Below, piece by piece: positions 1 through 7,991 of a stretch of 49,034 bases of DNA (positions are counted from its first letter, which is position 1; every line of letters begins with the position of its first letter). Source of the stretch: Lentisphaerota bacterium (lineage in GTDB: Bacteria > Verrucomicrobiota > Lentisphaeria > Victivallales > Victivallaceae). The stretch spans positions 1 to 49,034 of the forward strand of contig SUWJ01000017.1 in the NCBI GenBank assembly GCA_015061545.1, in the 5' to 3' direction. Under the pieces are notes generated by a model. The model saw only the letters and a program-made list of their open reading frames with translations, searched no databases and was not told the DNA's origin. Position numbers and translations under genes: made by a program.

Positions 1-182
1 GCAATTCCAATTTATTTTATATAAAAGAGATACAACGTTTTACCTGCAATAATTTTTATTGTTGTTGTATAAATTCAAGATTGCTGATTTTTTCGACAGC
101 AAACAAAAATTTGTACAAAAAAACAGGAGATTTGCAACCTTTTATGAGGTTTTGCAACGGCTTTTTTATAGTGCTTTAGCGT

Positions 183-218
183 AAAAAAAGACTGCCGCAC
201 TTCAGTTTGCAGCAGTCT
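183..218 (-). terminator. Rho-independent terminator of the pyrR-pyrB-MFS-GNAT unit
   Basis: Read on the minus strand, AGACTGCTGC pairs with GCGGCAGTCT across a ten-base loop (one mismatch) and is followed by seven T. It lies about 30 bases beyond the stop of the acetyltransferase gene and closes the minus-strand unit. Bases 1-182 are AT-rich; I see no gene there. Confidence 0.8.
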
Positions 219-248
219 GTTACAACTCAGTATCAACTGATTTTTTAC

Positions 249-707
249 TCAGTCTTCAAGTTTTTTAGTGAAGAAAAAGCGGCAGTTGTCGGGCAATGCC
301 GGCAGCGGAGCCGATGATGTCTTCACCAGCGTGTAGCCCATTTTCTGATAGAATCCGGGAGCTTGAAAGGTATTGGTGTAAACACTTATCGACGGCAAGC
401 CGTAAGTTCTTGCCCGGCTTTCAAATTCATTAAAAAGTTTAACGCCGTAGCCCTGCCCGCGCAAGGCATCGTTAATAAAAAACAAATCAACCACTATCTT
501 CTGTTTTTCTCGATCACAATGCCAAACGACCCCGCCGTAATTGACCGCATCATCGCCCAGCAGAAAAAGTACTTCGCTGCTGTCGCAGATAAACGGTTTG
601 GCATCCTGACGGGGCGAACCGGTATGTTTCAGATTATACTCGTAAAGTGCATCGTGTACAGTTGTAATAACCTCAACGCTGCGGGAATGAGTAATTGTGC
701 AATTCAT
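249..707 (-). CDS. GNAT-family N-acetyltransferase
   Basis: A 152-residue protein with a GNAT fold, expected to move an acetyl group from acetyl-CoA to an amine; the substrate cannot be told from sequence. The acetyl-CoA motif A reads RGQGYGVKL near residue 90, and the usual C-terminal signature FYQKMGY follows near residue 120. Length is typical of a single-domain GNAT. Its ATG overlaps the stop of the upstream MFS gene (TAATG), and a GAGGAG ribosome binding site lies inside the end of that gene, so the two are translationally coupled. The pairing suggests a shared small-molecule substrate or a detoxification role, but that is inference. Confidence 0.85.
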   Translation of the reverse strand: MNCTITHSRSVEVITTVHDALYEYNLKHTGSPRQDAKPFICDSSEVLFLLGDDAVNYGGVVWHCDREKQKIVVDLFFINDALRGQGYGVKLFNEFESRARTYGLPSISVYTNTFQAPGFYQKMGYTLVKTSSAPLPALPDNCRFFFTKKLED

Positions 708-2026
708 TACTTAATGCTCCTCTGTCGATTGCGTTCCAATTTTTTCAAGCGGTAAAGATTCTGCCCGTGAGTTTCGGGTAAAGCCAGTGCAGCCGCGATT
801 GCTGCAATGGAAATAAACAATGCCAACAACATCACCGCCATATAGCTTGAAGCAGGATAAATCGTCGCCTCAGCCACTTTTTCCGCCTTGCCGAAAGAAA
901 ATTTATCCATCATCCAGCCCGAAATATTGCCGAAAATCGCTACCGCCAAATAGGCAACAAAATTCAATATACTTGCCCCCGACCCGGTGTATTGGGGTGG
1001 ATTATACTCCCGCATAAGCGAGTTGGTAACAGCCGAAAATCCCGCCGAAGCCGCAATCAATATCAGCACAATTGCAAAGAACCACGTCCCGGCTTTAAGC
1101 TGCAGCCCGATCATGCCCAGCACCGACCCCAGCAGCGCAAATCCCAGCGTGAGCAACAGGAACGGTTTGCGTAAGTTGCCGAATTTTGTACTCAGACGCC
1201 CGATCAGAAAGTTCATTCCGCCCGATACGATCACCATCAGCGAAAGACATCCGCCCGCCACCACCGGCGGCGTTCCGCAAAAATCTTCCAGCAATTTCTT
1301 ACCCAGCACCGCCAGCATCAGATAATATACCGCGTAGCCGACTCCGCCTGCCACCAGCAGCACCCAGCTGTTGCGGCTCTGCAATACCACCCAGAAGGGA
1401 AAAAGCGAAAGTTTTTCCCGCCGAACCGGTATGGATTTGACATGGTGCTTGCAAAAAACAAACAGCAAATACCCGATCAGAGTCACCACCCCGATAAAGG
1501 CAAAAGTCCAGCGCCACGGCACCACCTTGACAGCTGCACTCAACGGCAATCCCCCCAGAATACTGCCTGCATACCCCAGCAGAATCACGGTACCGAGAAC
1601 CGAAGTGAAGGTATTCGGATAGATCCTGTCGATCTCTTTGACCAGCGCCAGATAGATCATTCCTGCCCCCAGCCCTACCAGCACCCGCCCCGCCAGCAGC
1701 CAGCTCAAATTGCTGCATACCGGGAAAATCAGCGAACCGACGCAAAACACCAATCCGCCCCAGAAAATCGTTCTTACACCGCCGAATTTATCCGCCGTCA
1801 GCCCCGCAATCAGCTGAGTTATGGCATAAACATACATAAATACTGCGCTGATATTGGTCACCTGAGCCGCCGTTGCATTAAAATCGTGCTGCAGCTCGTT
1901 GAAAATAGTCCCGGGAATAGACGAACGCTGAAAATTGACCAGAAAATAGATCACTACTCCTGCCGACAACAGCCAGAAATCCCACTTTCTGTTTTTGGTG
2001 TTATCAGCAGACTTTGCAGAAAACAT
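707..2026 (-). CDS. Major facilitator superfamily transporter
   Basis: A 439-residue inner-membrane protein with about twelve hydrophobic segments in two halves. The loop between helices 2 and 3 carries the MFS signature (GLTADKFGGVRT, residues ~75-86), and the segment GRVLVGLGAGMIYLA is typical of helix 4. A GGAGG ribosome binding site lies just before the ATG. It starts 25 bases after pyrB ends and overlaps the acetyltransferase gene downstream, so it belongs to the pyrR-pyrB unit. Its substrate is unknown. A link to pyrimidines is suggested only by position, and the sequence does not resemble dedicated uracil permeases. Organic anions or drugs are equally possible. Confidence 0.85.
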   Translation of the reverse strand: MFSAKSADNTKNRKWDFWLLSAGVVIYFLVNFQRSSIPGTIFNELQHDFNATAAQVTNISAVFMYVYAITQLIAGLTADKFGGVRTIFWGGLVFCVGSLIFPVCSNLSWLLAGRVLVGLGAGMIYLALVKEIDRIYPNTFTSVLGTVILLGYAGSILGGLPLSAAVKVVPWRWTFAFIGVVTLIGYLLFVFCKHHVKSIPVRREKLSLFPFWVVLQSRNSWVLLVAGGVGYAVYYLMLAVLGKKLLEDFCGTPPVVAGGCLSLMVIVSGGMNFLIGRLSTKFGNLRKPFLLLTLGFALLGSVLGMIGLQLKAGTWFFAIVLILIAASAGFSAVTNSLMREYNPPQYTGSGASILNFVAYLAVAIFGNISGWMMDKFSFGKAEKVAEATIYPASSYMAVMLLALFISIAAIAAALALPETHGQNLYRLKKLERNRQRSIK

Positions 2027-2050
2027 TTTGATCCTCCACCACCGTAACGG

Positions 2051-2989
2051 TTACTTTTTCAAACATCCTGCCACCAGGAACAGTACCGCCATGCGCACGG
2101 CAAGCCCGTTGGTGACCTGCTCAAGAATGACCGAACGGCTGCCGTCTGCCAACTCGCTGGAAAGCTCCACATCCCGATTGATGGGACCGGGGTGCATAAT
2201 AAGCGCATCATCTTTAAGGAAACGCGCGGTATGGGCGTTCAAGCCGAAGAAGCGGGCATATTCGCCCGTGCTGGGGAAGAAACCGCTTTCCTGCCGTTCG
2301 CGCTGAATACGCAGCATATTCACCACATCGGCATCGGCAATAGCTTCTTCCAGATTGTGGCAAACTCTTACGCCCACATCCTCAAATTCTTTAGGTGCCA
2401 GCGTGGAAGGTCCGACCAAAGTCACTTCCGCCCCCAGCTTGAGCAATCCCCACAGATTGCTGCGCGCTACGCGGCTGTGCATAATATCGCCCACAATCGC
2501 CACTTTCAAACCTTTGATCCTGCCCTTGTGTTCACGGATGGTAAACAAATCCAGCAGCGCCTGAGTAGGATGGCTGTGCGCACCGTCCCCTGCATTGACC
2601 ACCCCGGCTCCGACCCGTTCAGCGACAAAGTTGGCAGCGCCGGGTACGGGATGCCGCATCACCAGCAGATCCACGTTCAGCGCTTCGATATTGCGCACCG
2701 TATCCAGCAGCGATTCACCTTTGGTCAAACTGCTGGTGCTGGCAGTAACATTTACAATATCAGCGCTGAGCCGCTGTTCGGCAAGCTCAAAAGAAACTCT
2801 GGTACGGGTGCTGGGTTCAAAGAAAAAGTTCACCACCGTTTTGCCCCGCAATGCAGGCACTTTTTTGACTTTGCGCGCCGAAACCTTCTTGAATTCGGCA
2901 GCTGTATCCAGGATAAATTCTATTTCACGCGCCTCCAGATCGTAAAGGCTCAGGAGATCTTTACGCGTCCACTGAAAATCATTGCTCAT
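2051..2989 (-). CDS. pyrB: Aspartate carbamoyltransferase catalytic subunit
   Basis: Catalyses the committed step of pyrimidine synthesis: carbamoyl phosphate plus L-aspartate gives N-carbamoyl-L-aspartate. The carbamoyl-phosphate loop STRTRVSFE (residues ~55-63) is intact, as are HPTQALLDL, the LRIQRER loop that binds aspartate, and HPGPINRDVE near the C terminus. At about 312 residues it has the normal length of a catalytic chain; no pyrI regulatory chain lies nearby. A TTG two codons upstream (2995) could also start translation, but AAGGAG sits ten bases before this ATG. It follows pyrR by about a dozen bases, the classical pyrR-pyrB order. Confidence 0.95.
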   Translation of the reverse strand: MSNDFQWTRKDLLSLYDLEAREIEFILDTAAEFKKVSARKVKKVPALRGKTVVNFFFEPSTRTRVSFELAEQRLSADIVNVTASTSSLTKGESLLDTVRNIEALNVDLLVMRHPVPGAANFVAERVGAGVVNAGDGAHSHPTQALLDLFTIREHKGRIKGLKVAIVGDIMHSRVARSNLWGLLKLGAEVTLVGPSTLAPKEFEDVGVRVCHNLEEAIADADVVNMLRIQRERQESGFFPSTGEYARFFGLNAHTARFLKDDALIMHPGPINRDVELSSELADGSRSVILEQVTNGLAVRMAVLFLVAGCLKK

Positions 2990-3003
2990 TGTCAATACAC
3001 TCC

Positions 3004-3561
3004 TTATTCTGCACGACGCTGCCAGGCGACTTCGTAAACGCCGTCGGAACCGTCTTCTTCGCTGAATTCAACTAAAACTTTGCGGCTGCTGCTGACCTCC
3101 AGCGACCAGCCGATATAATCTGCCCGGATGGGGTATTCCACTCCGCCGCGGTCAACCAGCACCGCCAGCCGGATCAACGCGGGGCGGCCGTAATCGGTCA
3201 CCGCATCCAGCGCGGCACGGATCGTGCGCCCGGTGGAAAGAACATCGTCAACTAAAATAAGTTTTGCCCCGTCCACATCGAAGGGTATATCCGTTTCACG
3301 GATCAGCGGCAATGCGGTGCGCTGCCCGAAATCATCGCGGTACATGGATATATCCAGCGTGCCGCTGGCCAGCTCCACCCCGGTACGCGCCTTGATAACC
3401 TGTTTGAGTCTTTCCGCCAGCGGAACACCTGCCTTATACAGCCCCAGCAACACCACGTTGGCAAGTCCATTGGCTCCAAATTCACCGATAATGCCGTCTG
3501 CCACCTCGCCAATGGCAAGACGCATTTCGTCTGCATCGCGCAATAAAACTCTGTTATTCAA
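3004..3561 (-). CDS. pyrR: PyrR bifunctional pyrimidine regulator / uracil phosphoribosyltransferase
   Basis: A 185-residue type I phosphoribosyltransferase of the PyrR family. PyrR proteins bind pyr mRNA in a UMP-dependent way and can convert uracil and PRPP to UMP. The PRPP loop LILVDDVLSTGRTIRAALDA (residues ~101-120) and the N-terminal GLYKAGVPLAERL (which replaces the family's usual G-x-R-T/R-G-x-x-x-A) are visible. Translation probably starts at TTG: a perfect AGGAGG lies six bases upstream and no ATG fits. The leader (3562-3643) holds a TTCAGCA/TGCTGAA dyad but no T-run, so attenuation by PyrR cannot be shown here. Confidence 0.93.
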   Translation of the reverse strand: MNNRVLLRDADEMRLAIGEVADGIIGEFGANGLANVVLLGLYKAGVPLAERLKQVIKARTGVELASGTLDISMYRDDFGQRTALPLIRETDIPFDVDGAKLILVDDVLSTGRTIRAALDAVTDYGRPALIRLAVLVDRGGVEYPIRADYIGWSLEVSSSRKVLVEFSEEDGSDGVYEVAWQRRAE

Positions 3562-3643
3562 AAAATACCTCCTGCGGAAACTCCGCCGATTGATTTTGAT
3601 TATTCAAATATTTCAGCAGAGCATCTGCCTTGCTGAACTTGAT

Positions 3644-5023
3644 TCAACACTCTGAATTACCTTCCGCGTTTTCGGGCAAAGTCAGTTCCTCTTCGTTGCG
3701 CAACCTTAACGGGATCTCCTGATTCTTCCGCATCTTTACGCCCAGCGATTTGAGTTCTTCGCCTTTTTTGACTACGCTGTGTTTGCCGTCGCCGCCGCGC
3801 AAACGATCCGCAGCTTTCCGATATATTGCCGACGCGTCAGAAAGTTTATCGCCCACGGCATCGAACTCTTTGTAAAACGAGTAAAGTCTTTCCAGCAGCA
3901 CGCCGGCGGTGTCGATGATCCGCTGCTGATTGCGCTCCTGATCGAACCGCTTCCAACCCAGATTTATCAACTGCAGAAGCGCCATAAGATTCACGGGGCT
4001 CACGATCAGCACCTTGCGGGCAAATGCCTCCTGCCAGAGTTTGACCTCCTGCCGCATGGCAAGTTCGTAAGCGCCTTCGTTGGGCATGAACATAATCACA
4101 AAATCCACCGCCTCGCGTTTGGCTTTGCGGATATAGGAAGAGTAATTTTTGCTTACCAGTTCGTCCACATGATTTTTCACGCTGCGGATATGCCGTTTAA
4201 GGGCATCGCTGCGCAAAGCGTCGTCCTCGCTGTTCACCCAGTCGATATAAGCGGATAAACTCACTTTGCTGTCTATGATAACCACTTTGCCATCGGGGTA
4301 ATTCACCAGCACATCGGGGCGCATAAGCCGATCGCTATCTTCGTTGCGCAGCGCTTTGTCATCGTCATCAACCAGCGTGACCTGTTTCTGATAATGGACA
4401 TTTTCCACCAACCCCGATGAAGCGAGTATCTCGTCAAGGATCATCTCGCCCCAGTTGCCCTGCAATTTATTATCCGACCGCAGCGCCCGGGCAAGGTTGC
4501 CGGCTTCTTCGCCCAAATATTGGGAACTTTTCAGCAAAAGCTGGATTTGTTCGGTCAGTTTTATATTATTTTCGTTGGTCTGTTTGCGCGCCATTTCGGC
4601 GTTGACTTTGAATTCGTCGAGCTTGACTTTAAGGGGAGTTATAACTGCTTCCAGCTGGGTTTTGCCCGATTTTTCCAGATCGGCACTTTTTTCTGCCAGC
4701 ACTTTTTCGGCAAGTACTCTGAATTCCGCCTTGAGCTGGTCGTACTGCTTCTGCGCCATTTCCTGCTGAAGAAGTTTCTGTTCTTTAAGCTGCTTTTCGG
4801 AATCTGCTTTACATTCCTGCAACGTTTTCTCCGCGGCGGACTGCTGTTCTTTAAGTTGAGTCCGCAGCATTTCCAACTGGGTAAGGTGAGCGTTGTTTTC
4901 GCTCTGCCGGGCGCTTTCGCTGGCAGCCAGTTGCGCGGAAATTTTGCTTTTGGCAGCAATAAAACCGACAATGAATCCGCACAACACTCCGCACAAAGCG
5001 GCTGCTGCAATCAACATAAACAT
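3644..5023 (-). CDS. rmuC: RmuC-family DNA recombination protein
   Basis: A 459-residue protein with one N-terminal membrane helix (residues ~3-24), a long coiled coil rich in K, E and Q (~30-165) and the conserved RmuC nuclease-like domain (~180-400). The stretch LQGNWGEMILDEIL followed by the VVIDSKVSL core is the family hallmark. In E. coli, RmuC limits inversions at short inverted repeats, and the fold resembles PD-(D/E)XK nucleases. The Asp and Lys of the putative active site (IIDSKV) are present. Length is normal. It lies upstream of pyrR on the same strand with an 82-base gap, and is divergent from the regulator at 5303. Confidence 0.93.
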   Translation of the reverse strand: MFMLIAAAALCGVLCGFIVGFIAAKSKISAQLAASESARQSENNAHLTQLEMLRTQLKEQQSAAEKTLQECKADSEKQLKEQKLLQQEMAQKQYDQLKAEFRVLAEKVLAEKSADLEKSGKTQLEAVITPLKVKLDEFKVNAEMARKQTNENNIKLTEQIQLLLKSSQYLGEEAGNLARALRSDNKLQGNWGEMILDEILASSGLVENVHYQKQVTLVDDDDKALRNEDSDRLMRPDVLVNYPDGKVVIIDSKVSLSAYIDWVNSEDDALRSDALKRHIRSVKNHVDELVSKNYSSYIRKAKREAVDFVIMFMPNEGAYELAMRQEVKLWQEAFARKVLIVSPVNLMALLQLINLGWKRFDQERNQQRIIDTAGVLLERLYSFYKEFDAVGDKLSDASAIYRKAADRLRGGDGKHSVVKKGEELKSLGVKMRKNQEIPLRLRNEEELTLPENAEGNSEC

Positions 5024-5219
5024 ATCAACAGATCACTCCCGGTCAAAAATCCTATCGGCTCTGCACCGATTCCACACGCTTATTTACATAAGATAATACC
5101 GCAAAAAATTTTTTCAAATCCGTTTTCGCCTATTCCGGATAATTTTTCGCTGCGGCCTGAACAAGCGCAAGGTGTTCTATAGTATTCTAAATAAATTCTG
5201 ACTTTTTGCCGTCATACCC

Positions 5220-5248
5220 TTGAAACGGATGTAAAAATCATGTATATT
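5220..5248 (+). promoter_or_regulatory. Sigma70-like promoter of the GntR regulator gene
   Basis: TTGAAA (5220-5225) and TATATT (5243-5248) are 17 bases apart on the plus strand. The -10 box overlaps an in-frame ATG at 5240, so that ATG cannot be the start of this transcript. The start therefore moves to 5303. Otherwise 5024-5302 is non-coding divergent DNA. Confidence 0.6.
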
Positions 5249-5302
5249 TTGTATGTGCAAATAGTTATTGTGGTGTCGCAGGGTCGAAAATTTGGGTTTA
5301 AG

Positions 5303-6328
5303 ATGCCGGAAAAGAAACATTCTAACATCAGTTATGAGCTGGAAAAAGCAATTCGCAGCGGTCAATATACTGACCGTATTCCGCCGGTGCGTATTCTTGC
5401 CCAGACCTACGGAGTGTCGCTGCAGACCATGAGCAAAGCGCTCAAAACCTTGCAGAACTCAGGCTTGATCGTATCCACTCCCGGGGGGACGCGGATCCAG
5501 CCCAATCATATCTGCCGTAAAAACACCGGGGTAGTTACGCTGTTTATGCTCAACGATACTGACCCGCTGCTTTCCAGCAACGACGATCCGCTGCTGGTGA
5601 CCTTGCGGGAAGAAGCCGCTAAAGACGGCGTAACGCTGGCTTTCATGTTTTTTGCCAGCAACGATATTTTCAAAAAAACTGCGTTCTGGGAGAATTCCCA
5701 GAGCGATGGCTACATATTTTTGTACAGTTCGTTTTATCCTGTACTCAGCCGCCATCTTTCCATCAGCGGCACGCCCTATGTAGTGGGCAACTGGCTGCCG
5801 GATGATTTCAACGCGCATTGGGTGGATTTTGACTGGAAGAAACGCATCTTTGATCTGGTCAGACTGCTGCTTGAAGAAGGTTGCCGTAAAATAGCCTATG
5901 TGCCGCGGATATATTACGACTTCGGGAGGAATTTCCACTTCGATCTCTGGCAGGATATCTGTTCGAGTTACGAGCTGGAAAATTATGCCGCCGATCCGGG
6001 CTACTTTGCGCTTTCCCCCGACGAACAGCTGCACAGTATAGCTCAAAGTCCGATCGGAGCTCCGGACATAGTTATTCCCACCAATCCCAATACGGCGCAG
6101 CTGCTGCAATTGATGGATAAACTGCAAATGCCCGGCCGACTGCTGGTGCCGCGGAATCAGGATGAAGAATTCCCGATTCAACATGAGCGGCTGCGCTTTT
6201 ACAACCATTGGGACTACCGGATGCTGGCGCGTAAGATCTGGAGTGTTTACCGCCAGATAGCCGACGGTACCGCCGGAATGCATTGCGCCCATTTTGCAAG
6301 TTCTGAAAAAGTAACGCTTTTAACATAA
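5303..6328 (+). CDS. GntR-type transcriptional regulator with sugar-binding-like effector domain
   Basis: A 341-residue regulator. The N-terminal winged helix (residues ~5-70) has the GntR pattern [21 protein letters not shown] followed by a [12 protein letters not shown] wing. The rest (~75-335) reads like the periplasmic-binding-protein-type ligand domain of LacI-like regulators ([30 protein letters not shown]), so the likely ligand is a sugar. An upstream ATG at 5240 gives a longer frame but lies in the promoter. It is the first gene of a plus-strand island of secreted proteins and a hydrolase, which suggests a local regulator of glycan use. Target and ligand are inference. Confidence 0.8.
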   Translation: MPEKKHSNISYELEKAIRSGQYTDRIPPVRILAQTYGVSLQTMSKALKTLQNSGLIVSTPGGTRIQPNHICRKNTGVVTLFMLNDTDPLLSSNDDPLLVTLREEAAKDGVTLAFMFFASNDIFKKTAFWENSQSDGYIFLYSSFYPVLSRHLSISGTPYVVGNWLPDDFNAHWVDFDWKKRIFDLVRLLLEEGCRKIAYVPRIYYDFGRNFHFDLWQDICSSYELENYAADPGYFALSPDEQLHSIAQSPIGAPDIVIPTNPNTAQLLQLMDKLQMPGRLLVPRNQDEEFPIQHERLRFYNHWDYRMLARKIWSVYRQIADGTAGMHCAHFASSEKVTLLT

Positions 6329-6362
6329 AACCCAACCCTTAAAAAAGAAGGAGAAACAAAAA

Positions 6363-7169
6363 ATGAAAAAGCAATTTACGTTGATTGAGCTGCTGGTAGT
6401 TATCGCCATCATTGCGATTCTGGCTGCCATGCTGCTGCCCGCATTGAGTTCTGCACGGGAAACCGCCCGCAGCGCCACTTGTATATCCAACCAGAAACAG
6501 CTGGGTACTGCCTTTTTGACCTACTCCATGGACAACAAAGATATGTATGTACCTTATTATTTTGCCAGCGGGCAATACAGCAATCCGCCCTACAACACCA
6601 GAGGCACCCCCTCCTGGCCGATCATTCTGATGGTCAACCAGTGCTTCGGCGATGCCCAGCAGAAAGACCTCAACTACTTCTCCAAGGGTGCCAAGAGTAT
6701 GTTCAAGTGCCCTTCCATGCCCGGTGCCCCCGGTAATCAGAGCTGGGATACTACGCTCTACCGTGCCGCCAACTATCCGGACTACGGCTACAACCATCTG
6801 CACGTCGGTTCCGGTCTGCACGACACCAGCGGGACGGCAACTCCTGTAACGGCGGGCGGTTTGGCTAATCCTTCGGATACTATTTGTACTGCGGATACCT
6901 ATGTATCCACCCGTACCGTTCTCGGCTGCGGTTATTATACTATGCTGGGTTACTGGACCAACAGTTCCACCTACGGTATTCTGCACGCCCGTCACAACGG
7001 CGGCGTGAACGTTCTCTGGTGCGACGGTCACGTTTCCAAAGAAGTCACCCGCGTCGGCAAGGATGAAATGAGCTATACCGCCAGTTACAATGCCTATAAA
7101 AACACCATCTTCCAAAAGGGCGAAAAAAACTATGTCGGCGATCCTGACAACAAGTGGGACCGTTACTGA
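6363..7169 (+). CDS. Pseudopilin-like secreted protein with H-x9-DG tail
   Basis: A 268-residue protein beginning with the prepilin-type segment [20 protein letters not shown] (residues 5-24), followed by the [21 protein letters not shown] stretch seen in the large pseudopilin-like families of Lentisphaerae and Planctomycetes. The C-terminal region carries [15 protein letters not shown], the H-x9-DG motif of those families. The residue before the Phe is Gln instead of the Gly normally needed by prepilin peptidase, so it may keep its N-terminal helix. A clear AAGGAG ribosome binding site precedes the ATG. It sits between the regulator and two secreted carbohydrate-related proteins. A role in surface assembly or secretion is inference. 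Confidence 0.85.
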   Translation: MKKQFTLIELLVVIAIIAILAAMLLPALSSARETARSATCISNQKQLGTAFLTYSMDNKDMYVPYYFASGQYSNPPYNTRGTPSWPIILMVNQCFGDAQQKDLNYFSKGAKSMFKCPSMPGAPGNQSWDTTLYRAANYPDYGYNHLHVGSGLHDTSGTATPVTAGGLANPSDTICTADTYVSTRTVLGCGYYTMLGYWTNSSTYGILHARHNGGVNVLWCDGHVSKEVTRVGKDEMSYTASYNAYKNTIFQKGEKNYVGDPDNKWDRY

Positions 7170-7205
7170 TTTGTAAACCAGCCAATCAAGTGGAACAACT
7201 GAATT

Positions 7206-7904
7206 ATGACCAATAAAATATTTTCGTGCGCGCTGGCGTTTGCAGCAGCAACAATTCTTGCCGCTGCGGAACCGTTGGCAAACTGCGATTTAAGCAAAAC
7301 TCCCGCCGCGGGAACGAAAACAGCCGGAAATCTTGAAATAACTCATAATGCCGCAGCGCAGGAGTATATTTTTGCCCGCGAACCGCATACGGGAAAAATG
7401 GCTTCCGGCTCGGTGGTTGTTCCGCTTAAAGCGCTGCCGGGTATGGCGCTGCTGCAGGGGGATTGTTCTGTAGTTATCTGCAATAAATCCCCCCGCGGCA
7501 ATACTCAGGTATCCGGAAAGCTGCAATTTGATATTTATTCATCCGCCAATAAAGCTGCCGCCGGGTTCATTCTTTCCAGCGAACGTTATCACAACAGCCG
7601 CAAGATCGAATTTATCGGTGCAGGCAAGCCGCAGCAGCTGCCCTTCAACTTCGTGCCAGATCAGGCAATGAAGCTGCTGATAACGGTGAATTTGGCGGAA
7701 AAATCCTGGGCAGGCACAATTCAAGCCGATGGCAAATTGTTGTTTACCACCGGTCAGCAGAAGCTGGCGGAAAATTTTAAGCCCGATTATATGCGGATAA
7801 TCGCCACCACCAACAGCCGCAACGATGGGTTGCAGATCAAACTCAGCAAAGTTGCAGTCAACGGCATGAACGGCGAAGAAGCGGCGGCAGCTGATATAAA
7901 ATAA
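7206..7904 (+). CDS. Secreted protein, stand-alone copy of the hydrolase N-terminal domain
   Basis: A 232-residue protein with a signal peptide (residues 1-20, cleaved near AAAEP). I know no family name for it. It aligns almost end to end with residues ~20-225 of the 1413-residue hydrolase encoded next: shared segments are REPH, NTQVSG/NSQVSG, SERYHN/SKRYHN, RKI, PFNF, KSW and LRIIA(S/T)TN. The predicted pattern of alternating strands with KSW..I..DGK.LF resembles concanavalin/LamG-like beta sandwiches, so a carbohydrate- or matrix-binding role is possible. A terminator-like hairpin (7931-7966) separates it from the hydrolase gene and could make this the more abundant product. Confidence 0.7.
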   Translation: MTNKIFSCALAFAAATILAAAEPLANCDLSKTPAAGTKTAGNLEITHNAAAQEYIFAREPHTGKMASGSVVVPLKALPGMALLQGDCSVVICNKSPRGNTQVSGKLQFDIYSSANKAAAGFILSSERYHNSRKIEFIGAGKPQQLPFNFVPDQAMKLLITVNLAEKSWAGTIQADGKLLFTTGQQKLAENFKPDYMRIIATTNSRNDGLQIKLSKVAVNGMNGEEAAAADIK

Positions 7905-7930
7905 ACAGCATCTGCCGATTAGTGTTCAAT

Positions 7931-7966
7931 CTGCGGTTAACACCTCCTGTTGCCGCAGCTTTTTTT
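7931..7966 (+). terminator. Terminator-like hairpin between the small secreted protein and the hydrolase
   Basis: CTGCGG (7931-7936) pairs with CCGCAG (7953-7958), extended by AACA/TGTT, followed by CTTTTTTT. It stands inside an otherwise co-directional gene series, so it may be a partial terminator setting the ratio of the two products, or may mark a separate promoter for the hydrolase. Confidence 0.65.
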
Positions 7967-7991
7967 CCCAAACTGACAAGGATCTTCAAAT

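Noticed and set aside
3562-3643. PyrR-dependent attenuator before pyrR
   Set aside because: A TTCAGCA/TGCTGAA dyad is present, but there is no T-run or recognisable antiterminator or PyrR-binding loop.
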